Assembly: GCF_030272615.1 (NCBI RefSeq)
Contig: NC_081406.1
Coordinates: 479,352,900-479,416,899 of the forward strand
Length of the DNA stretch: 64,000 nt
Reading direction: 5' to 3'
Source: Cryptomeria japonica
Taxonomy: Eukaryota; Streptophyta; Pinopsida; Cupressales; Cupressaceae
The position numbers and the translations under genes were made by a program. Below, in pieces: positions 11,961 through 22,595 of this stretch (its first letter is position 1; every line of letters starts with the position of its first letter). The notes beneath the pieces are model-generated. The model did not search any database and was not told the origin of the DNA. It saw only the letters and a program-made list of their open reading frames with translations.

Positions 11961-13483
11961 TTTTCTTTTCTCCCCTTTTTTTTTGTTTTACAATTTTGAT
12001 TTAATTTTTTTTTTTAATAGAAATAAATGATATTTCAAAAACGTAAACCCCCATTTCCTTCATTCATAGTTTCAATATTGTTGTTTATATTTTATTTCAT
12101 TTTTCCAGAATGACCAAGAATACCAAAAAATTGATTTTACAACTAAATCAACAAACCCATAAGATAAAAATGGCTAAAAACCCCAATCTGCAGTCTTGGG
12201 CATATGATTGCATTCAGAAAATCTGAAAACAAAAACAACCCAAATAAACATAGACTCAGTAAATTTTTGAGGCAAAAAAAATAAGAGAATGGATTTACAC
12301 TCTTTCATCTACTCCATTTAAACAATCTTGAACCACAAAATCAACCATATTCCCAAACTAATTCCTAAATTTTAAGAACATTCATGGAGGTTTACAGCAA
12401 GAAATCTTCAAGAACAACCATTTTTTTTGAAGAGACAAACCCATTATCAGAAGAAATCAAGAGATGCATTCGAATCCTACCTCATATCACATTCCTGGAA
12501 AGATTTGAAGACGAGCCCAACCTGCAGCTGTAGAAAAAATCCATCCTTCCAAAATCCCCAACCTCCATCAAAAGTATCTTTTTTTTTTCCAAAAAAAAAA
12601 AAATCAACAACCCACCCCAAAATATTTTTCCAACCTAGGTTAAAAGAATGAAAATTTTGACCTAATTTTCAAATTTTGAATTTAAACGCTTTTTAAATAA
12701 AAAATGAAAATAATCATTCTTTTCAACTATTCAAATAATCTAACTTGCTTTTCTAATTAAAATTAAAATGCTTCTCTCTCATTTAATTTTAATTGTCTCA
12801 ATATTAACTAAGCTCACATTTATATTTCACAATATTGATGAGGATAAAATATTTTAATTAAATTAAATTCCCAAAATGAATCTTTCACACTATATCAAAT
12901 ATACATATAAATTAAACTTGCTTTTCTAATAAAAATTGATTTTCTTATATAATAAAAATTAACCTTTCTTTTTCCAAAATGCAAAAGAGATTAAATTATT
13001 TCTATTTCAAATAACTTTAAATCTTTCCTTTTTAAAATGCATACACTACATTAAATTCGTTATTTAAAATTAACCATTAAATTAAACTCGCTACAAACAT
13101 AAATAGAGTGATCCTTTTAATTAATGATAAATCACATAAAAGAAACCTATTTATTTTAATTTCTCAATTACTAATGCGTAAATGAACACATTAAATCAAA
13201 TTAAATGCTTAGGATGAAATACTCAATTTTACCACACGCAAGACATGTAAACCAAGAAAGCCAACCAAACACACAACCCGCAACCCAAACAAAAAGGGAA
13301 ACCGATGGACCACACACGACGTTCACTTGAGCATGACTAGGGAAAGATGAGGGTTTTACGACCACCTAATCCAAATTCTAAGGATGAAAGAGGTATACTC
13401 AACCCTGCGAATCCTGATGAAGACAAACCTCACACCTAGGCGGTAATGTACCTGCAATCTCCTGCAACATGAGTCACGCAAGC
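11961..13483. other. Element X, no gene seen
   Basis: AT-rich sequence with homopolymer A and T runs (about 12588-12603 is the longest). No coding or RNA gene is supported. Confidence 0.5.
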
Positions 13484-13508
13484 ATATATATATATATATA
13501 TATATATT
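13484..13508. repeat. (AT)n microsatellite
   Basis: A run of about 12 AT dinucleotides within element X. Confidence 0.95.
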
Positions 13509-13726
13509 CAATGAAGGTGTTATCTCGAGATTTATAACAAGAATTAGGGAAATAATTAAACTTACACAAGAATCGATGCGAAAGCACAATAACAGGTATG
13601 CACAATATTCATATTATCTAATCTACAACATTATATCATGGTAATTCAACCATTCAAGAATGCCACATAGGAAATCAACCAAGGTCAAACTAGTTTTGCA
13701 AAGCTGACTAGGGTAGGGGCACTACA

Positions 13727-14322
13727 TTTAGGCCAGGGAATCAAAGTCCAAGTATTGTTCTTTTTTATCTGATCTAATTCATCTTCCATAGCTTTCATCC
13801 AACATTCATCTTTACAAGCTTCAATTACTGATGTCAGTTCGATTTGAGAAATGAAACATACCTCTTGATTTGCCAATCTTCTTCTTGTCATAACTCTCTT
13901 GTTTTTGTCTCCAATGATCTAATTTTTAGAATGATTTAGCCTTACATACCTTGGTGTTTTCTGATTTTCAGGTTCTCTGTGCTTCTCTTTAGTTACAGTT
14001 GAGTTTTCTGATGATGCCAGGGTAACTAGTTTAGTATTTTATTTTGGTACAGGCTCTACTAGATCAGTTATGATTATTTCCACTGTCATTCTCTATCATA
14101 AGATTTAGCTTTTTCTTTGTACTACTCATTCACTTTCACATTAGCGCTCTCCACAATTCTCTGCAATATTTTGTTATAATATCTATATGCTTTTCTCTTA
14201 GTTGAATAACCAAGAAATAATCCATCACATCTAGGGTCAAAATTTCCAATGGAATCATCTCTTTTGATATAACACTTACTTCTAAATATTCTGAAATACT
14301 TAAGAGTAGGAGAATGACCAAA
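13727..14322 (-). pseudogene. C1 pol, integrase C-terminus and RT N-terminal part
   Basis: In element sense this starts with the copia integrase tail (FRIFRSKCYIKRDD and FLGYSTKRKAYRYYN), followed by a degraded linker and the RT start (VMTRRRLANQEVC, then WMKAMEDELDQIKKNNTWTL and P.PK). It breaks off exactly at the TTTAG target site of element X and continues at 9426. The linker has stops. Confidence 0.82.
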
Positions 14323-15396
14323 CTATAATTCACAAGGTGTCTTATTGGTATCATCTTTGATATGAACTATGTTGAATGTATAAACTATTGTACTTACTAC
14401 TTCTCTCAAGTAGATATGAGGTAAATTAGCTTCCATCATCATGGTTTTGGTTGTATCCAAAATGGTTATGTTCTTTCTTTCTACAATGTCATTCTGATGA
14501 GGTGTCCAGGGTGCAGATAACTCTCTCCTAATGCCATTTTTCTCACAATAGCTATTGAATTCATCAGATGTGAATTCACCACCTTGATCTGATCTTAGAC
14601 ACTTGATTTTCATCCATGTCTCTATCTTAACCACAACTTTAAAGATCTTGAATTTCTCAAAGGCTTCAATTTTCTGCCCTAGAAAAGCAAACCACATCAT
14701 TCTAGAATAGTCGTCAATGATTAACATGAAATATCTATCCCCTTGAAAGATTCTTGTATTAGCAGGACCACATGGGTTAGTATGAATCAAATCAACAATA
14801 TCATTATATTTATCAGGTATGCTCTTAAAATAATTTTTGATTTACTTACCCAGTTGACATTCCTTACATACCGGATTATGAGGCTTCACAATCTTAGGTA
14901 AATCTCTAACTACCTTAGTTGAACTGATCTTTATAATGCAATCAAAATTTACATGACATGACATCTTATGCCATAGAAAAATTTCATCAATATGTGCAAT
15001 CAAACATGTCGTTTCACCAAAATTCAAATGAAAGATGTTACCTTTTGTCTGTGTATCGATTGCAATCTCCAATCTTGATTTGATAATGATTTTGCACTTT
15101 CCATCCTTGAATTGTAATTGAAATCCTCTATCTACCAACTGTCATACACTCAAAATATTATGCTTCAGACCTTCAACATAATAGACATAATCAGTGTTAT
15201 GCTTACCATCCAATGAAATTGTTCCTCTTCCTTTGATCATGCATGCCTTGTTATTACCAAATCTGACTTGACCACCATCAAATTCTTGCAGGGTTGGAAA
15301 CTTTCTTTTGTCACCTATCATATGATGAGAACATCCACTGTCTATTACCCATTCATCTTTGTCATCAACTTTTTTTGCAAGGGCCTTTTTCTCATT
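14323..15396 (-). pseudogene. C1 pol, protease and integrase core
   Basis: In element sense the protease active site is DSGCSHHM (about 15316-15345), followed by the GAG-pre-integrase region (GRGTISLDGKHNTD, YYVEGLKHN). The integrase zinc finger is WHKMSCHVN...C..CQLGK, and the catalytic core shows IIDDYSRM, RSDQGGEFTS and IVERKN, so all three D-D-E residues are present. Stops fall after ILSV and after the zinc finger. The protein would cleave the polyprotein and insert the cDNA, but this copy is broken. Confidence 0.88.
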
Positions 15397-16509
15397 TTAG
15401 ATAACTAGTTCCAGATCATCTTCCTTCATAGCATAAAATACCCAGTATCTTCCATTGTCGGACCCACTATTTGAATCTCCTGTCAGTTCTTCTTCTAAGT
15501 CACCAGTTACTCCTTCCTCATCAGCATAGTAGCATGATTTGTTTTTGTTTCTCATGTAATTATGCTTGATCTGATATTCAGGGTTAGGCTTAAAAGATCT
15601 TCTTTCTCTTTCTTCCAATTTTGAATTCCTTTCAGAAAATCTAGATGCAAAATGACCTATCTTATTACATTCAGAACATTTGAAAGGAGATTTTCCTTCA
15701 TACTTACTTCTTGTCGGACCTTTAGGTATCCTTCTAGAAAATAGGGCTTCACATTTCTCAAGCTCTTCATCTTCTTTCCTAATCTCTTCCAATTCCTTTG
15801 CATACAAAAATTTCCAATCTTTTTTATTGGTTGATGATGTAGATGCCTTAAATGCAGTATAAATCTTTGCAGCTCCTAGAGGACCAAATTCTTCAATCTC
15901 AAAAGTAGATATCTTCCCAACAAGAGTATCTCTATTAAAAGAAGAATTAGGCATGGTTCTTAGCTCATTAATTGCAATTACCTTTATCTTATATGCTAGT
16001 GGAAAAACCCTTAATACTTTTGAAAAAATCTCTTCCTTGCTTAGAGATCCATCACAACATTGAATTCCTAATACAATTTCATTTACCCTTTCCATTAATG
16101 CATAAATTCTTTCATTTTCCTCCATCTTCAAGCTTTCATATCTTACCCAGTAACATTCAAGTTTTGCAATTTTAATAGTGGGATCACCTTCATTCAGAGT
16201 CTCCAACTTGTCCCATATAGCTTTTGCCAATGATTTATCTAATAGTATCATGATTTGTTGATCTGATAAAGCACTTAAGAGGGCTTCTCTAGCTCTGTAG
16301 TCATTCTCAATGTTCTTTTGAAAGTCTATCGGTGTAGGATTGCTAGATGCCAGATCATGAGGAGTGTAACCTTTCTGAGTTATTTCCCAAATTTCCTTTC
16401 TGATGCATCTTAAATGAGTCTACATTTGAATTTTCCATACTCCATAATTTGTTCCATCAAGCCTAGGGTTGTCTTTTTGATAAATAGTAGTTGAATTATT
16501 ACTTGCCAT
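15397..16509 (-). pseudogene. C1 gag
   Basis: The start at 16509 (MASNNSTT) is the first ATG after the primer site. The order is an N-terminal copia gag signature (LDGTNYGVWKIQM, then TAG at 16420-16422), a UBN2-type capsid region (ALLSALSDQQIM to INELRTMPN) and a zinc knuckle CSECNKIGHFASRF (about 15640-15690). The last knuckle ligand, normally Cys, is Phe. A Glu/Asp-rich tail follows and ends at a stop at 15397-15399; protease continues in the next segment. In an active element this would form the particle and bind RNA. Confidence 0.85.
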
Positions 16510-16552
16510 AGGATCTTCCTCAAGAGGTTAAGCTTCTGCAAAAAGAGGACTA

Positions 16553-16565
16553 GACTCTAATACCA
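16553..16565 (-). other. C1 primer-binding site, initiator-Met type
   Basis: In element sense TGGTATTAGAG follows the 5' LTR by two bases. It matches the complement of tRNA-iMet (TGGTATCAGAG) except for one transition. Confidence 0.88.
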
Positions 16566-16567
16566 AT

Positions 16568-17744
16568 TGTTAGGATAATTGGTGAACAACTGAGAGGTGG
16601 GGGTTGAATTAGTTGTTAACAGATTATGTGAATTAAAGAACTTAAAACCTTTTATGAGAATAAATGATTAATCATTAAAGCATAATTGAAAACTGGAGAA
16701 TCAATACACATAACACAATTATTTGTATGTGGAAAACTCGATAAAGGGAAAAACCATGATGGGAAACCCTTCCCATAGTCAGATGATACTTCTATAGAAA
16801 GTAGATGATTACAATAGGGGTCTGCACATGTAGGAAGGTACACTGCCTAGAGCGCACTGCTCGTCACAATGGAGTCTCACTGACTACATAAGAGGCCAAC
16901 CACCTCAAAATATTTGGACAACAATCCAGAAAGAAGAACTGTCTATGATAGCATCATACATGCCAAATTACAGTTCTGGTTAATCTCAATACCAAAGGTC
17001 TAAAACCTCTTACATAAACCCAATGCAATCACCTATGATCGACCAAATCCTCTGCACAAATTATTATTACATTATTCGCTCCTTTCCCATGATCTACAAT
17101 GAGATCTTACATATATTTATACCAACTCAGGACCTAACCAATTAGGTCGCCCACCCAAATGATAATTTAATAGATCCATTACATAATCCTGAAATAAAAT
17201 CATAAAATGGTCATCCTAAGGCCAAAAAAACACCATCCAATCAATAAAACATCCTGGAAGCACATCAGAGGATCTACCAACATGTTTCATGAAATTGGTT
17301 GATAACCTAGATAGCACCAGACCTAAATTAGATCCATACATGCCAAAGAAATGACATCAACCAGTCAAAGCACAAACACAATCACCATCAGCATCTTGAA
17401 TCCCTTCTAGAAGCTGCACCAACACCACTTATGCATTACATCAAAGATCTTCAATAAAGGTCTGTCGATGAAACCCTTACTAGACCTACAAAGTAGGCTT
17501 ACTAGAACATAAGATAGAATCCGATCATCAAGTCAATACCAACTAACTGAAACATATTTCAAAAGCATATGAACCATCCATACAAACTTATTCCATCATC
17601 TAGATCATACCGGTGATAATTAACTGATAATCTTCCCAATCCAATCCTTCTAGGGGAGGTTGATAAACAACCATAACAGATAGTATTGACATCAATGACA
17701 AAACACCAATGCAACACATAATCAATTCTATCATATTTCCAACA
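16568..17744 (-). repeat. C1 5' LTR
   Basis: This is the upstream LTR in element sense. It matches 6441-7631 over its whole length with many substitutions and small gaps, and ends in CCAACA before CTTCT. Confidence 0.9.
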
Positions 17745-17756
17745 CTTCTCTCGTGC

Positions 17757-18090
17757 ATTGTACAGTGGAACATTCATGGAACCAGAGCACAGACTCTTAG
17801 AGAAAGATGTCTTCACTTTTCTCTTGTATAATGGGTTATTCTCGAAACCAGAGCACAACCTCTTAGAGCGGGATGTCGTCACTTTTTGTTTATATAGTGG
17901 CTCATTCTCAAAACCAGAGCATAGACTCTTAGAGCGAGATGTCTTTTCTTTTTCCTTGTATAATGGGTCATTCTCGGAACCAAAGCACAAAATCTTAGAG
18001 TGAGATGATACCACTTTTCTCTTATGTAAGGTGATTATTCTCAGAACCAGAGAACAAACTCTTAGAGCGAGATATCACACCTTTCCTTAC
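17757..18090. repeat. Minisatellite, 66-base unit, 5 copies
   Basis: The anchor ACCAGAGCAC or its variants starts at 17781, 17847, 17913, 17979 and 18046, giving periods of 66, 66, 66 and 67. Each unit also has CTCTTAGAGCGAGATGTC and TATAATGG-like blocks. Confidence 0.88.
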
Positions 18091-18221
18091 ACTTGTACTA
18101 TACATTCTATTCAAGTTGTAGCATACTCAAGCATACAATCCTATGAGGCCCTTCGAACCTCACTTGCACACACATGCATAAGGTTGGGTGGAACTAATGG
18201 TGTTCTCACTCTCCTCCCTTA

Positions 18222-18400
18222 CATGGATCACCTAGACAAACTCTAGGGGCTAGGTTTCCATGTCCTCTTTCTACATGGATCACCTCGACAGACTTTGGGG
18301 GCTATATTTCCATGTACTTTTCTCCATGGATCACCTAGTTTTAGGGGCGAGATGTCCATGGTTTCTCTCTTGTTTTCCTTTCTTCTCATGGATCACTAAG
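18222..18400. repeat. Minisatellite, ~52-base unit, 4 degenerate copies
   Basis: The anchor CATGGATCAC starts at 18222, 18274, 18325 and 18387. Units share GGGGCTAG..TTTCCATGT; the last is longer and more diverged. Confidence 0.75.
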
Positions 18401-18825
18401 GTGTGTATTCATGTCCTTTATCTCCTTCCTCTCATGAAGCCATAATTTTACTATTGATGGTTCATGGATGATGTCAACTTTGCTCTTTTATGTGATTACA
18501 TGTGTTTATGTGATGGAAATAATCTTTGTGTCCTAATTAGTTGTTGAGACATCTAAGTATCAAGGTCTCTTCGGCTAGTTGGTTTGTCATCTTGTATCTT
18601 GTTTTTGTCATGTGTCTTTTGCACTTTGTTTTGTTTTGTGTGCCTTGTTCCTTGTTGTTGTGTGCTCTTGCTTATGTTTGAGTGAGTTAAGATCCTAAGA
18701 TTGGGGGCTTTGTTCCTCAAGATTAGTGATGTCATATAATCCTTTTGGTATTGCTTTGCATCTTTCATCTTCATCTTTATTTATTCTAGTTTATTGACAG
18801 TATTGGTATAAGCCATACTCCTGTT

Positions 18826-18840
18826 AAAGTGGGGGCTAAA
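18826..18840 (+). other. G1 polypurine tract
   Basis: AAAGTGGGGGCTAAA abuts the 3' LTR start. The same tract in reverse complement abuts the Gy 3' LTR at 23657-23671, so G1 and Gy are related. Confidence 0.85.
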
Positions 18841-20022
18841 TGTAGTATCATAAATTTGCAACCCTTGTAATTTTAACCATATTTGAGGCCCTCAACTTGG
18901 CGATGGTATCTTCTTCTCCAATAGAGACCCCTTTCTACACCTTCACCCTTGAATTTCTCCCATTTGAGCCATGAGATGGCCTCAGGACCTTGTTCGAAAC
19001 CCAAGATAGTGTAGGAAAGGGGCATGTTGCCCCTGTCCCCCCCCCTCTTAGGGTGGCCCCAAGATAGGTCCCTCAGGTCCTATATGCATTTCAAGATTCC
19101 AAATTGCCCCAATGTTGGCCTTTGGTGAGATGAATTAATCTTCTGAGGCATGTATAAAACGGGAGTTGGTCCTCTCATTTGCATAGATAGGATATACATG
19201 AAATACATGATAGGCAAAATTCAAGCGAAAGGTCTTCATCAAGAATTCAAGTCTTCAAGCATTCATCAAGTCTTATTCTTCATGTGTCTTCTCCATTCAT
19301 CCATTGGAGCAACATTACAACATTCATTTGCAAGTATATGTGTGTCATTGGGTTTTGTCATGTTACATGTCATTTCATGCAATACTTGTGATTACATTCA
19401 AGAAGAAAAGAAGCCATCATCAACAAATTGCAGATCTACAAGGTATACATTTCTATTATTTATATTTAAGCAATTGCAATTACTTTCTTTCAAGGTTGAT
19501 TCCTTAATCAGGGTTTGACTGAGGCAAACCCCTATCCACAACCCTTCTTCTCTTCTTTTTAGTGTGTAGGTTGTAGGTGTGCAGTAGTAATTGTAGGTTT
19601 GGGCTTCATTTGCAGAGACAAAAAAACCCTTTTCATTTTGCGGATTTTTCGGAGGACCGTGTGCACTTTCAACACGGTCTTGAAGAATTTTCTCCAAATT
19701 TGTAGGGAAGATCCGTATGAGTCTAAATATCTCAGATCCAAAGTTACAGCATGATCCTGAACCGGTGGCTCCTCATTTCACCCATTTTATCTCTCTTTTC
19801 AGCATAGTCAACAAGTCAACTCTTCTACTTACAAAAGAGGGAAAATTACATTCCAACACTTGTAATCCACTTAGAATTTACACCCTTGTTTCCCTTGGAT
19901 TTGGATCTAGTGGATTTAACCCCTCTTTTAAATGTAAAGTATCTCCAAGTGAAAATTATCCTAGTGATTTCCTTTCTCTCTCCTAGGTGGGGAATCACTA
20001 GGGTTCAATTTTCCACTTTACA
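18841..20022 (+). repeat. G1 3' LTR
   Basis: It starts TGTAGTATCATAAATTTG and ends CCACTTTACA. Its last ~380 bases match 1-383. The first bases resemble the Gy LTR start (TGTAGTGTCATAAAATTG) and the solo gypsy LTR at 20824-22479. It holds a hairpin copy at 19654-19680. Confidence 0.88.
19654..19680 (+). other. Hairpin module copy, G1 3' LTR
   Basis: The arms GGACCGTG and CACGGTCT flank a loop starting TGCAC, so GTGCAC lies at the stem-loop junction. It lies ~340 bases before the LTR end. A more decayed copy is at 15-41 in the 5' LTR. Confidence 0.6.
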
Positions 20023-20699
20023 ACGGCAAACAAAGTAAAGGATCATTCCCATCATGGCTCCTTTAGTCACTTTTTGGACATCCTTGAGTAGCATAGAAAC
20101 ATGATCTTATCCAATTGATAAAAGATAAAAACTAAATTAGACAAAATTCAGCAGCTAAACTGACTGTGTCTTCACTTTGATTTGTTTGATGTGATGGTTG
20201 ATAATGTCTGGTTTAAGAAGTTTTGGACCTCGTTTAAGACTGATATGTCTAGTTTCGAGTGTATCTGATTCTATCTAAGACATGATAATAATAACATTGA
20301 TGTGGATAGCAATGATTGATAGGACTTGATTAGGTTGGTTGCAGATGTTTGATAAGATAGTTATATCCTTTGTTGAACTTCATGTGAAGTGTTTGCTAGA
20401 TACCCACTAGGGTATTTGATTCTTGCGAGACATGTTATTACAAGTTTTGATTGTTTTCAATTTTTAGTTTGTTTTTGAGTTTTTTGATATTTAGGATTTT
20501 GTGCATCATTTTTGAATTTTTGTTTGATTTTGTTGTTTTTGGTATTTGTTCGGGATCTTTTTGTGATTTTAAGAGTTTTTCAGAATGTTTATCTTAATGT
20601 TTATGATTGATTTTGTTCAGGATCATTTTCTGATTTTTAAGATTTTTTCAGGACATTTTACAAGTTTTTAGGATTTTTTCAGTTATGCCCCCAAGCATG
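20023..20699 (-). other. G2 3' non-coding region
   Basis: In element sense this is A-rich and repetitive, with many blocks such as CTGAAAAAATC and AAAAATCAAAAA at about 20450-20690. G3 has a similar A-rich zone after its pol stop (55866-56045). No gene is seen. The solo copia LTR at 20700 divides it from 31271. Confidence 0.55.
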
Positions 20700-21149
20700 T
20701 GTTGGAATGATCTGATACCGGTAGTAAACTAAGGGGGGGGGTGAATCAATTTACTCACAAGTACATCAATTAATTCAGTTAAAAACCTTATACCAGAGCA
20801 CAACACAATGAAAGATATATCATTGTGTAGGGGAAAGAGCGAGACTAGGACAATGTACCCTAATCCTAACTTTTGACACACATTGCGGAATACGAAAGAG
20901 CCTAGAGATATCGCACGGTTGGCTACTTCTTTTGGTGAAAGAGAGAGCCACGGGATATCTATTAGGATTTCTATTCCCTTGTTGAAATTGAAAGCTAAAA
21001 TGATACAAGTTCAAACCCTAACCTCGAAATGTAAGTATGAACTAGTAACAAGTTTGCAGAATTGAGATTAAACAATGAACAGCTGTAAATGTAAGGATAA
21101 AATAAGAATGCAGTTATGTACCTGGAGTCGAAATCAGACTGAAAATGTT

Positions 21150-21345
21150 CAGGATGGGGGCACGGGCGCCACTGTCCTGAAAACTGCACCGGAAACCACT
21201 GTTTTGCACCCTGAAACACTGTCTGGAAACTGTTGGAGAGCTGTCTGTCCGGAGGACCAGGGCACCCAGTGCCTCTGTCCCAGGGACCAGGGCGCCCAGC
21301 GCCCCTGTCCTGGCAGGGCTAGGGTGCCCAGCACCCCTGTCCTGG
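21150..21345. repeat. GC-rich imperfect hairpin repeats
   Basis: Four related blocks of about 30 bases occur near 21165, 21250, 21283 and 21315, each of the type CCAGGGCGCCCAGCGCCCC followed by TGTCC. The core GGGCGCC...GGCGCCC-like halves can pair, so each block can fold. Composition is far from the AT-rich surroundings. Confidence 0.7.
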
Positions 21346-22060
21346 TCTTCTGAGCTGCAATTTTACACAGGGTTCTGTCTCAGTCTCCTCTTTCCGGATC
21401 TGTGTCCTACGGCGTCGTCCGAATCCCGAAACCTGCAATAATATCTAAAAAGGGGGAAGGGTGGCTATATAGGGTTTTGCCTTAGTCAAACCCCCGCTTT
21501 GGTGATTTCCACCTCCACGAATAGCCAAGTTGTTTTGTAAAATGTATTGTGTGTGCAGACCTAGTGTGTGTGCAAGGTCCAAAATGCAAGAAAGCAAACT
21601 AGAGCAACCTAGAAAGTAAACCCTAATTTCTTGTAAATGATAATGCAAATGCTCTAAATCAAGATGCAATGTGATCTAAAGCATGAATAAATGATATATC
21701 AAAGCTTATGTAAGGACATGAAAACAATATGAAATCATACCCAACCCTCAAGGGAGGAGTACAAGCCAATCTTCAGTCGGTAATCTCCTATTGTTCTTCA
21801 ATGTCTTCCAAGCCCTAAGTGGATGAATGAATTTGATAGATGCTTGATAAAATGATGTTGAGTGTTGTTGAAGTCCTCAAAGATCTACTCTTTCGCTGCA
21901 TATGAAGTTCCTGAAAACAAAAATTCGATCCCTTCAAATGAGGAAAGAGAGCTCTTATGTATGAAACCCTAGGTCGTAAATTCGTATTTTGGCCGACCTA
22001 GAGATTGAATATCCTGCCAATTTCTTGGGGTTAAGCTTTATTTTATGATTGGATCGTTCT

Positions 22061-22112
22061 CCCAAAATTTCGGGAAAAATGTCCGAGACCATGTTGCACA
22101 GGCGCCATGGTC
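22061..22112 (-). other. Hairpin module copy, solo gypsy LTR
   Basis: GACCATG (22087-22093) pairs with CATGGTC (22106-22112). Against the G1 copies (ACCGTG) both arms have changed together. The second palindrome CCCAAAATTTCGGG is at 22061-22074, 12 bases away, on the same side in element sense as in G1. Confidence 0.65.
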
Positions 22113-22595
22113 CCGACAACTTTTCACCAAATTTTCAGGGCCGTCGAATATGATGATTTTAGAGAGAATCCCGAAGTTACAGGTGATTTCGAGATGTTTA
22201 GACCCCAAAACCAAGCCCCCAAGTTCGAAATAGGACTTAATTAGGGTTTTTGATTAAGTGGTGTATTGGAAGAATAAAATGCGAAGGGCACGCTTTAGTG
22301 AAAGGGCCCAACTTTATGATGTAGAGAATGATGAAATAGGAACTTTAGACCTAATTAATTTGATTAATTAAGTGCTTAAGGAGAAATGCAATGCAGAATG
22401 CAAAATGCACTAAGGCGGGTGCTAAACTAGGTGTGAAATTGTACCACCCTAGCGAGTGCGTACAATTTACGACGCTACAATCATGAAAGCACAACACACA
22501 TAACACCAATATTTTGACGTGGAAAACCCAAAACGGGAAAAACCACGGTGGGAAATCCTACCCACAATCAGATGAATACTTTATAGTAGTACTAT

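Larger units (their letters stand above)
9427..13726. mobile_element. X: 4.3 kb TG...CA element inserted in C1 RT
   Basis: The segment begins TGTAATGTCCCGCC and ends GGGGCACTACA, and is flanked on both sides by TTTAG (9422-9426, 13727-13731). The ends form a short imperfect inverted repeat (TGTARTGYCCC) typical of LTR termini. I see no gag, pol or internal LTR boundary. The simplest reading is a very long solo LTR; a short non-autonomous LTR element is the alternative. It contains a 154-base repeat array, an AT-rich tract, a 57-base GC-rich minisatellite and an (AT)n run. Orientation is undecided. Confidence 0.75.
6441..17744 (-). mobile_element. C1: full-length Ty1/copia element, decayed
   Basis: Two LTRs (6441-7631 and 16568-17744) start TGTTAGG and end in ...CA on the plus strand. 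They flank a minus-strand initiator-Met primer site, gag, protease, integrase, RT, RNase H and polypurine tract. Flanks are ATTCT (6436-6440) and CTTCT (17745-17749), four of five matching. The RT is interrupted by element X (9427-13726). The LTRs differ at many sites by eye, and pol has several stops and a mutated RT active site, so the copy is old and inactive. Confidence 0.9.
17745..18825 (+). other. G1 3' internal region with two minisatellites, no gene
   Basis: This is G1 internal sequence between C1 and the polypurine tract. It consists of a 66-base array, a ~52-base array and unique non-coding sequence. The open frames on both strands over the 66-base array come from a repeat unit divisible by three. 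Confidence 0.6.
1..20022 (+). mobile_element. G1: Ty3/gypsy-type LTR element, 5' end cut by the window start
   Basis: The end of a 5' LTR (1-383) matches the end of a full LTR at 18841-20022, including the shared stretch before the terminal TTTACA. A tRNA-Trp-type primer site follows the first, and a polypurine tract precedes the second, so these are one plus-strand element. Between them lie a repeat-rich leader, one gag-like frame and long non-coding spacers. No RT, RNase H or integrase was found, so it looks non-autonomous. It carries three younger copia-type insertions (3129-4044, 4486-5694, 6441-17744). The left target duplication is outside the window. Confidence 0.85.
20824..22479 (-). 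mobile_element. Solo gypsy LTR, 1656 bases
   Basis: The segment is bounded by perfect ATCAT duplications (20819-20823 and 22480-22484). In element sense it starts TGTAGCGTCGTAAATTG, like the G1 and Gy LTRs, and ends CCTACACA. No internal region or primer site is present. It contains a GC-rich hairpin array (21150-21345) and the hairpin module at 22061-22112. Open frames inside have no domain match that I recognise. Confidence 0.85.

Noticed and set aside
11815-12030. Plus-strand 71-codon frame in the GC-rich island
   Set aside because: It arises from the 57-base minisatellite and following homopolymers; no domain.
9427-13726. Element X as a DNA transposon, because its ends are partly inverted
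   Set aside because: The inverted match is only about 11 bases, the termini are TG...CA and the duplication is 5 bases, all usual for LTRs; no transposase is seen.
17559-18014. Minus-strand frame with 22-residue repeats
   Set aside because: It spans the C1 LTR boundary into a 66-base minisatellite. Both strands are open because the unit is divisible by three, so coding is not supported.
20023-20027. ACGGC as the right target duplication of G1
   Set aside because: The left copy would lie outside the window, so it cannot be tested here.
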